Positions 45,093 to 54,442 of a stretch of 64,000 nt of DNA are shown in pieces (position 1 is the first letter of the stretch; the number at the start of each line of letters is the position of its first letter). The DNA comes from CAZSAK01 sp964605155 (lineage in GTDB: Bacteria; Pseudomonadota; Gammaproteobacteria; SZUA-140). The stretch spans positions 138,570 through 202,569 of the forward strand of contig CAZSAK010000002.1 of assembly GCA_964605155.1 (NCBI GenBank). Reading direction: 5' to 3'. Under the pieces are notes generated by a model. That model ran no database searches. It was not told the DNA's origin and saw nothing but the letters and a program-made list of their open reading frames with translations. The position numbers and the translations under genes were made by a program.

Positions 45093-45962
45093 TTATTTGA
45101 TGTGCGCCAATATCCCCTGTAACTCATCGAGGCTGTTATATTGAATGATGAGCTTGCCCTTGCCACTGGCCGCGTGCTGAAAAACGATCGCGGCACCGAG
45201 TCTTTCCGATAAATCATCCTGGAGGTGGCGAATATCCGGGTCAAGAGGTCTGATATTTGATTTTCTCTTCGGGCCCGCGACCGCCAAACGCCGAACCCAC
45301 TGCTCCGTTTCACGCACCGACATGCCCCTGGCAACCACCTTGCGTGCGGCGTCACTCTGCGCGGCACCTGTCAGGCCCAGCAGAGCGCGGGCATGGCCCA
45401 TCTCCAGTTGACCGCGTTCCAGCTTTTCTTTCACGTCATCATTTAAATCAAACAATCGCAACAGATTGGATACGGCAGCCCGCGACCGTCCAACGGCATC
45501 CGCGGCCATTTGATGGGTAAGACTGAATTCATCGATCAGGCGCGACAAAGCCCGTGCCTGTTCCATCGGGTTGAGGTTTTCGCGCTGGATATTCTCGATC
45601 AGGGCCATGGCGATGGCAGTCTGGTCCGGCACATCCTTGACAACGGCCGGAATCTCGTGCAGTCCAGCCAGCTGCGCCGCCCGCCAGCGGCGTTCCCCCG
45701 CAATGATCTCGTATTCCTTGTCTGATACCGGGCGTACGACGATAGGCTGAATAATACCCTGGGCGCGGATGGAGTCGGCCAACTCTTCAAGGCTCTCGGG
45801 ATGCATGTCCGTGCGTGGTTGATATTTGCCACGGCGGATGATGTCCACGGGCAACTGGCGTAAATCCCCTTCCCCCGCATCGGTGGAAACTGTCCTGACA
45901 CCGGCAGCGGCGCCCAGCAGTGCATCAAGACCTCTTCCCAGCCCGCGTTTTTTCGTGCTCAT
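45093..45962 (-). CDS. parB: Chromosome partitioning protein ParB
   Basis: ParB binds parS and spreads as a CTP-dependent clamp to direct origin segregation. The 289-residue protein starts MSTKKRGLGRGLDALLG, has the CTP-binding motifs QPIVVRP and GERRWRAAQLAG, the helix-turn-helix LTHQMAADAVGRSRAAVSNLLRLF and a C-terminal dimer domain ending GILAHIK. Two parS palindromes for it lie inside recF, about 16 kb to the right. It follows parA by 31 bases. Confidence 0.97.
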   Translation of the reverse strand: MSTKKRGLGRGLDALLGAAAGVRTVSTDAGEGDLRQLPVDIIRRGKYQPRTDMHPESLEELADSIRAQGIIQPIVVRPVSDKEYEIIAGERRWRAAQLAGLHEIPAVVKDVPDQTAIAMALIENIQRENLNPMEQARALSRLIDEFSLTHQMAADAVGRSRAAVSNLLRLFDLNDDVKEKLERGQLEMGHARALLGLTGAAQSDAARKVVARGMSVRETEQWVRRLAVAGPKRKSNIRPLDPDIRHLQDDLSERLGAAIVFQHAASGKGKLIIQYNSLDELQGILAHIK

Positions 45963-45993
45963 ATTCTACAGATCCATTTTATTTTTACACGAC

Positions 45994-46785
45994 TCAGTTC
46001 ATGACCGCCACGGCCTTTTCTTTCGTCTCCTTGCGCAACAGCTCACCGGCCAGTGCCAGATACGCCAGCGCACCGCGGGAGCTCTTATCATACAGCATCG
46101 CGGGCAGCCCATGACTGGGGGCCTCGGCGAGCCGAACGTTTCGCGGCACCACCGTGCGATAGACCTTATCCCCGAAATGGGATACCAGTTGTGTCGAGAC
46201 ATCGTTGGCAAGATTGTTGCGCGGATCGAACATGGTGCGTAACAATCCCTCGATACGCAGACCAGGATTCAGACTGTCGCGTATGGTTTCTATCGTCTGC
46301 AGCAACGCTGTCAATCCTTCCAATGCGTAATATTCGCATTGCATGGGAATGATGACACCATCGGCCGCGACCAGCGCGTTGACGGTCAACATGTTCAGCG
46401 TCGGGGGGCAATCGATGATGATATAATCGTAGTGTTCCCGCACTGGTTGCAGGGCATTGCGCAAACGCTTCTCGCGGTCGGTTATATTCATCAGGGCGAC
46501 CTCCGCCGCTGTCAGATCGCTATTGGAGGGAACCAGTGTATAACCGGCTTGCTCCATATGGATGGCGACATCATCGACAGAAACATCACCCAGCAAGACA
46601 TCACAACTGGTGGTCTCAAGGGAATTCTTGTCAACTCCGCTGCCCATGGTGGCATTACCCTGGGGATCAAGGTCGATCAATAACACGCGACGCTTAGTCG
46701 CAACCAATGAAGCAGCAAGATTGACGCTCGTGGTCGTTTTGCCGACCCCGCCTTTTTGATTGGTTATCGCCAGGATTTTAGCCAT
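45994..46785 (-). CDS. parA: Chromosome partitioning ATPase ParA (Soj)
   Basis: ParA is the nucleoid-bound ATPase that moves ParB-parS complexes. The 263-residue protein starts MAKILAITNQKGGVGKTTTSVNLAASL with the deviant Walker A motif, and has VLLIDLDPQGNATMGSG, IIIDCPPTLNMLTVNAL and ARVNR-like DNA-binding features toward the C-terminus. There is no N-terminal helix-turn-helix, so it is the chromosomal Soj type. Confidence 0.97.
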   Translation of the reverse strand: MAKILAITNQKGGVGKTTTSVNLAASLVATKRRVLLIDLDPQGNATMGSGVDKNSLETTSCDVLLGDVSVDDVAIHMEQAGYTLVPSNSDLTAAEVALMNITDREKRLRNALQPVREHYDYIIIDCPPTLNMLTVNALVAADGVIIPMQCEYYALEGLTALLQTIETIRDSLNPGLRIEGLLRTMFDPRNNLANDVSTQLVSHFGDKVYRTVVPRNVRLAEAPSHGLPAMLYDKSSRGALAYLALAGELLRKETKEKAVAVMN

Positions 46786-46804
46786 GATTCGATCTTAACC
46801 TGTG

Positions 46805-47455
46805 TCAACTGCAGGCCTTGCGGCAGGACATGCGGATAATATGTCGTTGCGCTTCAAGACCCGGAATATGTACTGCAAGAACCTCGGCATTCCTCCCTGA
46901 TGCCTGCAGTACTTCCAGTTCTTTTTGCGGATACTTGCCTTTCATGGTCAGCATACACCCGTTGTTCCGGCACAGGTGCTCGGTCGCGCCGGTGTAATCA
47001 ATGAGTGAGGCGAATGCCCGCGAAATCACTGTATCAAACATTCGCTGCGGATGGTAATCTTGAACACGGGCGTGCGCAACGGCAATATTCCTAATCTTTA
47101 ATTCCGCGATGGCCTGCGTTACGAAGCGTACCTTTTTGAGCTGGCTGTCCAGCAACACCACCTCCAGGTCCGGCAGCGCCAGCGCCAAAGGGATCCCCGG
47201 CAATCCGGCGCCGCAACCGACATCCACCATGCGTGGACCCTTGATGTAGGGGATCAATGACAGGCTGTCGAGCAGATGGCGTATGACCATCTGCCCCGGA
47301 TCCTGTATTGCCGTCAAGCTATAGGTTTTATTCCACTTTCCCAACAGGGCGAGATAGTCCAGCAGTAACTCCTGGGCGTCCGGACTGACCAACAGCCCCA
47401 TCTGGTTGATCCCCTTATTGAGGAGATCAGCGAGGTGTCTATTCACGCGTGTCAC
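46805..47455 (-). CDS. rsmG: 16S rRNA (guanine527-N7)-methyltransferase RsmG
   Basis: RsmG (GidB) methylates G527 of 16S rRNA. The 216-residue protein has YLALLGKWNKTYSLTAIQDPGQMVIRHLLDSL, the SAM motif MVDVGCGAGLPGIPLAL, and the later VISRAFASL and KGKYPQKEL. The start is a GTG at 47455. Position directly before parA-parB is the common bacterial arrangement. Confidence 0.95.
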   Translation of the reverse strand: MTRVNRHLADLLNKGINQMGLLVSPDAQELLLDYLALLGKWNKTYSLTAIQDPGQMVIRHLLDSLSLIPYIKGPRMVDVGCGAGLPGIPLALALPDLEVVLLDSQLKKVRFVTQAIAELKIRNIAVAHARVQDYHPQRMFDTVISRAFASLIDYTGATEHLCRNNGCMLTMKGKYPQKELEVLQASGRNAEVLAVHIPGLEAQRHIIRMSCRKACS

Positions 47456-47614
47456 TGTAGCAGCATCTTATGCCGTCGATGATCAATGCAGGTTGGGTGG
47501 GTCATAAATATCAACGAATATGAAGTTAACGACTGTTATAAACATGATAGCAGCATGATTGGCGATAATCATCGCGAGTAAGGGGTTGCGGCTATCCGTC
47601 GGCCGGCAACCGGT

Positions 47615-48277
47615 CTAAAACGGCCACCAGCCCCTTCTCTTGTCCAGATCCGCCTGACAGGTGGCCAGTTGCCGGCTATAGCGCGATGCGTTGACCCCAA
47701 CCTTGCGCGCCACCTTCAGCAGCCAGGGTTTGTTTGCGTAGGTCTTCCTGGCATATCCGCCATGGCCTTCATGATAGGCAAGGTACTGCTGCTCCGCATT
47801 CCACTTGGAGATCCCCAGTTGAGTCTGGCTGCGCTTGCCATACCAGCCAATAAAATCCACCACATCATCGAAATCATCGCGATCAGCCCATGAATTTCCA
47901 GTCTTGGTCTTGTACCAGTCCCAGGTATCATCTTTTATCTGGGCATAGCCGTAGGCCGATGACGGGCGAAACATCGGGATCACCCCCAACAGCTTGGCCC
48001 GCGGGGGTTTGGCATTCGCCATGTAACGCGATTCCTGATGGATAATGGCCATTTGTACATGGATGGGCACCCCCCACTTCTCGAAAGAGCGTTTGGCACT
48101 CCTGTACCAGTCTGGCTTCTCGTAAAAGATTTCACAGATATTTGAAAGGTTGGAGGGTTGGGCAGCATAACAGCCGGATAGCAACAAACTGACCAGCGCC
48201 GGGATCATCCATATCCCTGCCATGCCTCCAATACCGGAGAATTTGCGCTGTGGACAACGAAATACATGCATTGCCAT
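47615..48277 (-). CDS. Putative lipoprotein lytic transglycosylase (SLT domain)
   Basis: A protein of about 220 residues with a lipobox (LLSGC) after a hydrophobic segment, so it is probably an outer- or inner-membrane lipoprotein. The catalytic SLT-type region includes MAIIHQESRYMANAKPP with the Glu, GYAQIKDDTWDWYK, and YLAYHEGHGGYARKTYANKPWLLKVA. It matches the 'transglycosylase SLT domain' group that trims peptidoglycan. The start is uncertain between 48277, 48271 and an upstream GTG at 48295. It sits between mnmG and rsmG, which are usually neighbours. Confidence 0.78.
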   Translation of the reverse strand: MAMHVFRCPQRKFSGIGGMAGIWMIPALVSLLLSGCYAAQPSNLSNICEIFYEKPDWYRSAKRSFEKWGVPIHVQMAIIHQESRYMANAKPPRAKLLGVIPMFRPSSAYGYAQIKDDTWDWYKTKTGNSWADRDDFDDVVDFIGWYGKRSQTQLGISKWNAEQQYLAYHEGHGGYARKTYANKPWLLKVARKVGVNASRYSRQLATCQADLDKRRGWWPF

Positions 48278-48384
48278 CGAGCTTGTCGCGATCACTGCAA
48301 AGAGATCGGCTGATTATGCCGGTTACGGGACCTTAATACCAATTTTTCACGTGTCGTATCACACAGGACAGAATCCACCCGGTT

Positions 48385-50277
48385 CTAGGCGGTCTTGCGC
48401 GAATCACCAGTGCGTTTCTTGAGATGGACCAGCAATAACGAGATCGCTGCGGGCGTGATGCCGGATATACGACCCGCCTGTCCCAGCGTGGCCGGCCTGA
48501 AATGGGCCAGCTTCTGCCGGACTTCTGCAGAGAGTCCGCGCACCGCCGAATAATCAAGATCCACAGGCAATGGCAGTTGGTCCTGTTTGCGATGCCGCTC
48601 GATCTCCTCCTGCTGGCGATCAATATAGCCTGAATACTTTGCCTGTATCTCGACCTGGGCCGCCACCGTCTCATCGATGGTGGATGGCGTTGCCCCGGGG
48701 ATGCGTGACAGCGCTGCATAGCTGACACCCGGTCGGCGCAACAGCTCAATCAACCTGTATTCACGGCTAAGCGCGGCGCCGAAGATCTCGTTTGCCAGCT
48801 TGTCGTGCAGATCGGCGGGGCGCAGCCACGTCGAATTCAAGCGCTGTTGTTCCTGTTCGATGGCGCGGCGTTTTGTTTCGAACTGCCTGAAACGATGATC
48901 ATCCACCAGGCCCCGTTCATGGCCCTGGGGGGTCAGGCGCAGATCGGCATTGTCTTCGCGCAGCAACAGCCGGTACTCGGCACGGCTGGTAAACATACGA
49001 TAGGGCTCCCGGGTGCCGCGGGTGATCAGGTCATCAATCAACACCCCGATATAGGCCTCGTCCCGGCGCGGACACCAGGGCTCTTTATCCTGTATGTTCA
49101 AAGCGGCATTCATGCCGGCGATCAATCCCTGTGCAGCCGCCTCTTCATAACCGGTGGTGCCGTTGATCTGGCCGGCAAAAAACAGGCCGGCGACAAGCTT
49201 TGTCTCCAGCGACGGCTTGAGATCGCGCGGGTCGAAATAATCATATTCAATCGCGTAACCTGGACGCGTGATATGCGCATGTTCGAAACCCGCTATCGAT
49301 CGCACCAGTTCATACTGCACATCGAAGGGCAGGCTGGTAGAAATTCCATTGGGATAGACCTCCTGGGTATGCAGACCCTCGGGCTCGACAAAGATCTGAT
49401 GCGCCCCCTTGTCGGCAAACCTCACCACCTTGTCCTCTATCGACGGGCAATATCGCGGGCCGACACCTTCGATGACTCCACTGTACATCGGTGAACGTGA
49501 CAAACCATCCCGGATGATGTCATGTGTCCTTTTGCAGGTCGTGGTGATATAACAGCTGGTCTGCGGGGGATGCTGGTGTGAATCACCGAGAAAGGAAAAT
49601 ACCGGCACCGGGATATCTCCCCGCTGTTCGGTCATGCGGCTGTAATCCAGGCTGCGACCGTCCAGGCGCGGCGGCGTACCGGTCTTTAATCGCGCCACGC
49701 GAAACGGCAGGTCACGCAAACGCGTGGCCAGTGTGTTGGCGGGCGGATCGCCGGCGCGCCCTCCCTGGTAGTTCGACTCCCCGATATGAATTCGCCCGCC
49801 AAGAAAGGTTCCTACGGTCAATACCACGCATTGCGCCCTGAACCTTTGCCCCATTTGCGTTACCACTCCGCATACCCGTCCAGCCTCTATGATCAGGTCA
49901 TCCACGGCCTGCTGAAAGAATACGAGATTCGCCTGCCTCTCGAGTACACTGCGCACCGCCTGTTTGTATAACTGCCGGTCGGCCTGGGCGCGTGTCGCGC
50001 GCACTGCCGGACCCTTACTCGCATTGAGTACGCGAAACTGGATTCCTGCGAGGTCTGCGGCATGTGCCATCAGCCCGCCTAGTGCATCGATCTCTTTCAC
50101 CAGATGGCTTTTGCCGATGCCACCGATGGCCGGGTTACAACTCATCTGGCCGATTGTTTCGATACTATGGGTCAACAGCAGTGTCCTGGAGCCCATCCGT
50201 GCTGCCGCCAGCGCCGCCTCGGTACCGGCATGGCCGCCACCGATAACAATTACGTCAAAGCGATCCTCATAGATCAT
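48385..50277 (-). CDS. mnmG: tRNA uridine-5-carboxymethylaminomethyl modification enzyme MnmG
   Basis: MnmG (GidA) with MnmE modifies U34 of tRNAs. The 630-residue protein has the FAD-binding motif VIVIGGGHAGTEAALAAARMG, the tRNA-modifying CNPAIGGIGKSHLVKEIDALGG with a conserved Cys, ATGTFL-like LTVGTFLGGRIHIG, and the C-terminal IPGATPSTIDETVAAQV and LRLLRRPG-type regions. Its partner gene mnmE lies about 4 kb to the right. Confidence 0.97.
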   Translation of the reverse strand: MIYEDRFDVIVIGGGHAGTEAALAAARMGSRTLLLTHSIETIGQMSCNPAIGGIGKSHLVKEIDALGGLMAHAADLAGIQFRVLNASKGPAVRATRAQADRQLYKQAVRSVLERQANLVFFQQAVDDLIIEAGRVCGVVTQMGQRFRAQCVVLTVGTFLGGRIHIGESNYQGGRAGDPPANTLATRLRDLPFRVARLKTGTPPRLDGRSLDYSRMTEQRGDIPVPVFSFLGDSHQHPPQTSCYITTTCKRTHDIIRDGLSRSPMYSGVIEGVGPRYCPSIEDKVVRFADKGAHQIFVEPEGLHTQEVYPNGISTSLPFDVQYELVRSIAGFEHAHITRPGYAIEYDYFDPRDLKPSLETKLVAGLFFAGQINGTTGYEEAAAQGLIAGMNAALNIQDKEPWCPRRDEAYIGVLIDDLITRGTREPYRMFTSRAEYRLLLREDNADLRLTPQGHERGLVDDHRFRQFETKRRAIEQEQQRLNSTWLRPADLHDKLANEIFGAALSREYRLIELLRRPGVSYAALSRIPGATPSTIDETVAAQVEIQAKYSGYIDRQQEEIERHRKQDQLPLPVDLDYSAVRGLSAEVRQKLAHFRPATLGQAGRISGITPAAISLLLVHLKKRTGDSRKTA

Positions 50278-50507
50278 GTTATGCGTCTAAACCTTTTGTA
50301 ATCATAGGGTTTATGTACTATATCACGCCTTCTCGCCGACGGATAACGCCGTGGCCACACATAAAGTCCGTTACCTTCCTGCCGTTAACCATAGGGTCGG
50401 GCACACCCGCTGCACGCTGTGTTTTTCAATAACTTATATATAACCCGGAAAACAACACGGACACTAGTCGCAACCAACAAGATCAATCACCGGCCACGAC
50501 CATCAGC

Positions 50508-51461
50508 ATGCAAAGACTTGTCGCCACTTCTGCAATCAAAAACGATCCGGAATCGTCACTGGAAAAGGTGATTGCTACCGTCAGGGAGATCATCCTTGGC
50601 AAGGAATCTGTCATCCGTCTTGCGCTGACCTGTATCGTTGCGCGCGGTCATCTGCTGATCGAAGACCTGCCGGGCGTTGGCAAGACAACCCTTGCTCATG
50701 TTCTGGCAAAGGTGCTTGGCCTGCAATTCCAGCGCATCCAATTCACCAGTGATATGCTGCCTGCGGATATCCTCGGCGTATCCGTCTATGATCAGGATGG
50801 CTCGGGATTCCGGTTTCACCCTGGTCCCATCTTTGCCCAACTGGTGCTGGCCGATGAGGTCAATCGTGCCACACCCAAAGCCCAGAGTGCGCTGCTCGAG
50901 GCGATGGAGGAATACCAGGTCACCACCGAGGGCCAGACCCACACCCTGCCGCAACCTTTTTTCGTGATCGCGACACAAAATCCCTCTTCCCAGGTGGGCA
51001 CCTTCCCGCTGCCGGAATCCCAACTGGACCGCTTTCTCATGTGCCTTGAAATCGGTTATCCGGACCAACAGGCGGAACGTGCCTTGCTCAAGGGACGTGA
51101 TCGGCGCGAGATGCTCAAGGACCTGTCACCCTGTCTGTCACCCGAGAGCCTCGTTACAATCCAGACGCACGCAGCGAACATACATGTTTCAACCGCCCTG
51201 GTGGATTATCTCCAGTCAATTCTGGAATTCAGTCGCCAATCATCGCTGTATCGCAACGGCCTGTCGCCACGTGCAGGGCTTGGCCTGTTGCGCAGCGCCC
51301 AGGCATGGGCACTGCTCAACGGGCGCAGCCATGTGGTGCCGGAAGATATCCAGCATGTCATGCCATGTGTCGTTAATCACCGCTTGCGTCCCGCGGCCGA
51401 TCAGGGCCTGCCGGCAAACGCCAATCTTGCTGAACACCTGTTGACTGTGCCTGTACCATGA
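50508..51461 (+). CDS. MoxR-family AAA ATPase
   Basis: A 317-residue AAA+ ATPase: Walker A DLPGVGKTTLAHVLA near 54-68, the MoxR stretch QRIQFTSDMLPADILGVSVYDQ, Walker B LVLADEVNRATPKAQSALLEAMEE, sensor IATQNPSSQVGTFPLPESQLDRFLMCLEIGYP and a C-terminal lid with GLSPRAGLGLLRSAQAWALLNGR. Members of this family act as chaperones that mature partner proteins. It leads an operon with a DUF58 protein and a transglutaminase protein: one base separates it from the next gene. Confidence 0.92.
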   Translation: MQRLVATSAIKNDPESSLEKVIATVREIILGKESVIRLALTCIVARGHLLIEDLPGVGKTTLAHVLAKVLGLQFQRIQFTSDMLPADILGVSVYDQDGSGFRFHPGPIFAQLVLADEVNRATPKAQSALLEAMEEYQVTTEGQTHTLPQPFFVIATQNPSSQVGTFPLPESQLDRFLMCLEIGYPDQQAERALLKGRDRREMLKDLSPCLSPESLVTIQTHAANIHVSTALVDYLQSILEFSRQSSLYRNGLSPRAGLGLLRSAQAWALLNGRSHVVPEDIQHVMPCVVNHRLRPAADQGLPANANLAEHLLTVPVP

Positions 51462-51462
51462 C

Positions 51463-52440
51463 ATGGGCTTGTCAATATCAGCACTAAACCGTTATATCCC
51501 CAAGTTTCTGCGTAGTGAACGGCGCGTCTCTTCGACGCGCACAAGGCCCGTTGTTCTGTCGCAGCAGCGGATCTTTATCCTGCCGACTCGCTACGGGGTA
51601 ATATTCGCACTGTTGCTGTTTGTCATGCTGGTCGGCTCGACCAATTACAGCAACAGCCTCGGGTTTCTCCTGACGTTTCTGCTGGCAAGTCTGGGAATGA
51701 TTTCCATACTGCACGCGTATCGAAATCTAGCCCGGCTCACCGTTCATGCGGGGAAGGCCCCGAGGGTGTTCTGCGGCCAACAGGCCAGATATGTGCTGCA
51801 GGTCGATAACCATCACAAGCAGAATCGATACGCAATCATGCTACATCTCGCGCAGCAGGCGCCCGTCATGATTGATGTGATGGGGAACAGCACAGTGAAC
51901 GTTGAACTGACGCAACCCGCGACACGCCGCGGCTGGCTGCCCATCAGCACCGTGACCATTGCCACACGTTATCCACTCGGTCTGGTACAAGCCTGGTCGC
52001 ATCTGAATCTTATGACTAAGTGTCTGGTATATCCACGCCCGGCTATGTCAAGTATGACCTTGCCAGCATCCAGCGCCGACAAAGGGGATAACAAGCCGTC
52101 TCACAAGTCCGGTAGTGATGATTTTCTCGGTTTTCGCAATTATCATCCCGGTGATTCACCACGTCATGTCGACTGGAAGGCCGTTGCACGCGGCCAGGAG
52201 TTGCTGACCAAACTATTTTCCGACAGCGAATCCCGGGAACAATGGTTCGACTGGGAGGATGTGCAGGGTCTCGAAACGGAGGAGCGTCTCAGTCAGTTGT
52301 GTCGCTGGATTATCGATGCGGATGCCGCTGGCTGTCGTTATGGGTTGAGGTTACCCGGTACCCGGATCGACATCGGTCTCGGAGCGGATCATAAACACCG
52401 CTGCCTTGAAGCACTGGCCCTGCTTGAGGCAACTGAATGA
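51463..52440 (+). CDS. DUF58 domain protein
   Basis: A 325-residue protein with two membrane helices near the N-terminus (GVIFALLLFVMLVGSTNYSNSLGFLLTFLLASLGMISILHAY) and a DUF58 C-terminal part with the signature SDDFLGFRNYHPGDSPRHVDWKAVARG and KLFSDSESREQWFDW. DUF58 proteins accompany MoxR ATPases in operons, and the exact role is not settled. The start follows the moxR stop by one base; its stop overlaps the tgpA start (ATGA). Confidence 0.88.
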   Translation: MGLSISALNRYIPKFLRSERRVSSTRTRPVVLSQQRIFILPTRYGVIFALLLFVMLVGSTNYSNSLGFLLTFLLASLGMISILHAYRNLARLTVHAGKAPRVFCGQQARYVLQVDNHHKQNRYAIMLHLAQQAPVMIDVMGNSTVNVELTQPATRRGWLPISTVTIATRYPLGLVQAWSHLNLMTKCLVYPRPAMSSMTLPASSADKGDNKPSHKSGSDDFLGFRNYHPGDSPRHVDWKAVARGQELLTKLFSDSESREQWFDWEDVQGLETEERLSQLCRWIIDADAAGCRYGLRLPGTRIDIGLGADHKHRCLEALALLEATE

Positions 52441-54422
52441 AACGTGCGCCGGCCATTGACGATCGCCCTGTCAGCAAGGAGACCGTTACCTGGCTGATGT
52501 TCGCGCTCGCGCTCGCGCTCGCGCCCCATGTCATGCACCTGCCTGTCATCATCAGCGTGTTCTGTATCCTGTTTGGTATCTGGCGACTGATGGCTGCACA
52601 TTATGCCTGGTCTTTGCCCGGCAACACGACCCGTATCGTGTTAACCGTCGCAGCAATCGGAGGGCTCTATCTCTGTTTCGGCACACTCTTTGGCCGGGAT
52701 TCCGGTTTTGCCATGCTGGCAATCATGCTGGGACTCAAGCTGCTCGAAATGCAGTCTGCACGCGATGCCATGCTGGTGATCTTTCTGGGATATTTCCTGG
52801 CTATCACCACGGTGATCTACAGCCAGTCGATCGTGATCGCTATATATATGCTGACGGTCGCCCTGGTCATTACAGCCACATTGATCGGCCTGAATCAATA
52901 CAACCAGGCCCGACGCGGCGTCCTCTATATTCCCCTGGCGGGTAAATTGTTCCTTCAGGCAATACCACTGACGTTGTTGATGTTCGTATTGTTCCCGCGC
53001 ATGCCGGGACCCCTGTGGGGGTTTCCGGAAGATACGGGTAACAGCCATACAGGACTGTCCGATACGATGTCGCCCGGCAGCATCAGCAGGCTGGGTAAGT
53101 CCGACGCGGTCGCATTCCGTGTTAAATTTGCAGGCGATGTCCCTCCCGCACCATTGAGATACTGGCGGGGTCCGGTGTTGTGGTATACCGATGGTAAAAA
53201 ATGGAGTCCGTCGGCCACCGCGAATTCGCATGACATGCTGCCGGCCGACGTGAAATACGAAGGGTTGGGCACCCCTGTAACCTATACCATTACCCTTGAA
53301 CCACACAATGAAAACTGGCTCTATGCGCTTGACCTGCCCGCCACTATTCCCGACAGCGCTCAACTGACTCACGATTACCAGTTACACAGGAGGGCGCCCG
53401 TGGTCAGTCTGTTGCGTTATGAGATGACGTCTTATCCGAATTACCGCGCCAACAGTATTACCATGAATGAATGGCTGCGCGGCCTGCAGTTGCCGGCAAA
53501 CGCCAATCCTCGCGCACGTGCACTGGGTGAATCCTGGGCGGCGTCCAACAGTTCCAAGGCCGCAATCGTGCGACACGCCCTGCATTATTTCAACGAGCAA
53601 CCGTTTACCTATACGCTGAACCCGCCCTTGTTAAAAGGCGACCCCGTGGACCAGTTTTTGTTCGGGACACGCAAGGGTTTTTGCGAACACTTTGCCGCAG
53701 GGTTTACCGTGCTGATGCGCGCAGCCGGCATACCGACCCGTGTCGTGACCGGCTATCAGGGTGGAGAATACAACCCCCTGGGCGATTACCTGATTGTACG
53801 CGATGCGGATGCCCATGCCTGGACCGAGGTCTGGCTGGAAGGAAGCGGCTGGGTCCGTATCGATCCTACGGCGGCCGTTGCGCCCGAGCGGGTGGAGCAT
53901 GGTATCGACAGTGCACTGGCGAGCGAGCGTAGCGGTGAAAAATTCAGGGTTCTTGATAATGACGTGCTCACCGGTCTGTGGCAACAACTTCGCTACAGCT
54001 GGGATACGGTCAACAACGTCTGGAACCAATGGGTGCTGGGTTACGGGTCGTCCCTGCAATCCGAATTCCTGTCAAACCTCGGAATCAAATCTTGGCGGGG
54101 AATGACGCTGTGGCTGGCGGCAGGTCTCGGTATCATCATCTTCATTACAGCCGTTGTGCTGTTAACGAACCTGCGCACAGTGCAGGATCCCGTGCAGAGT
54201 GAATACCACCGCTTTTGTAACAAGCTTGGCCGTCGCGGCATGCGCCGTTCGCCCTCGGAAGGGCCGCTCGATTATGCTGCACGCGTATCTACACTCAGGC
54301 CCGAGCTTGCCTCGGACATCCAGATCATCAGCAAGCTCTATACCAACCTGCGCTATGGTACTCACTTCTCGCCCCAACGTCTGCGTCGCCTGCGCAACAG
54401 GGTGCGCACCTTCCGGCCCTGA
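52437..54422 (+). CDS. tgpA: TgpA-like transglutaminase-domain membrane protein (DUF3488)
   Basis: A 661-residue protein with about six N-terminal membrane helices (DUF3488 part), a periplasmic transglutaminase domain with the catalytic Cys in TRKGFCEHFAAGFTVLMRAAGIPTRVVTGYQGGEYNP, the His in RDADAHAWTEVWLEGSGWVRIDPTAAV and the following Asp, then a last membrane helix (LWLAAGLGIIIFITAVVLL) and a cytoplasmic tail. Pseudomonas TgpA is an essential protein of this layout. The nucleotide repeat (GCGCTC)3 encodes alternating Ala-Leu in the first helix. Confidence 0.9.
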   Translation: MKRAPAIDDRPVSKETVTWLMFALALALAPHVMHLPVIISVFCILFGIWRLMAAHYAWSLPGNTTRIVLTVAAIGGLYLCFGTLFGRDSGFAMLAIMLGLKLLEMQSARDAMLVIFLGYFLAITTVIYSQSIVIAIYMLTVALVITATLIGLNQYNQARRGVLYIPLAGKLFLQAIPLTLLMFVLFPRMPGPLWGFPEDTGNSHTGLSDTMSPGSISRLGKSDAVAFRVKFAGDVPPAPLRYWRGPVLWYTDGKKWSPSATANSHDMLPADVKYEGLGTPVTYTITLEPHNENWLYALDLPATIPDSAQLTHDYQLHRRAPVVSLLRYEMTSYPNYRANSITMNEWLRGLQLPANANPRARALGESWAASNSSKAAIVRHALHYFNEQPFTYTLNPPLLKGDPVDQFLFGTRKGFCEHFAAGFTVLMRAAGIPTRVVTGYQGGEYNPLGDYLIVRDADAHAWTEVWLEGSGWVRIDPTAAVAPERVEHGIDSALASERSGEKFRVLDNDVLTGLWQQLRYSWDTVNNVWNQWVLGYGSSLQSEFLSNLGIKSWRGMTLWLAAGLGIIIFITAVVLLTNLRTVQDPVQSEYHRFCNKLGRRGMRRSPSEGPLDYAARVSTLRPELASDIQIISKLYTNLRYGTHFSPQRLRRLRNRVRTFRP

Positions 54423-54442
54423 TTAAAGTCAGATACGCATGG

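Noticed and set aside
48805..49494. 229-codon plus-strand frame inside mnmG
   Set aside because: It is a shadow of mnmG, which has full-length family support on the minus strand.
50278..50507. oriC upstream of mnmG, as in enterics
   Set aside because: No consensus or near-consensus DnaA boxes and no clear AT-rich block are present in the 230-base gap.
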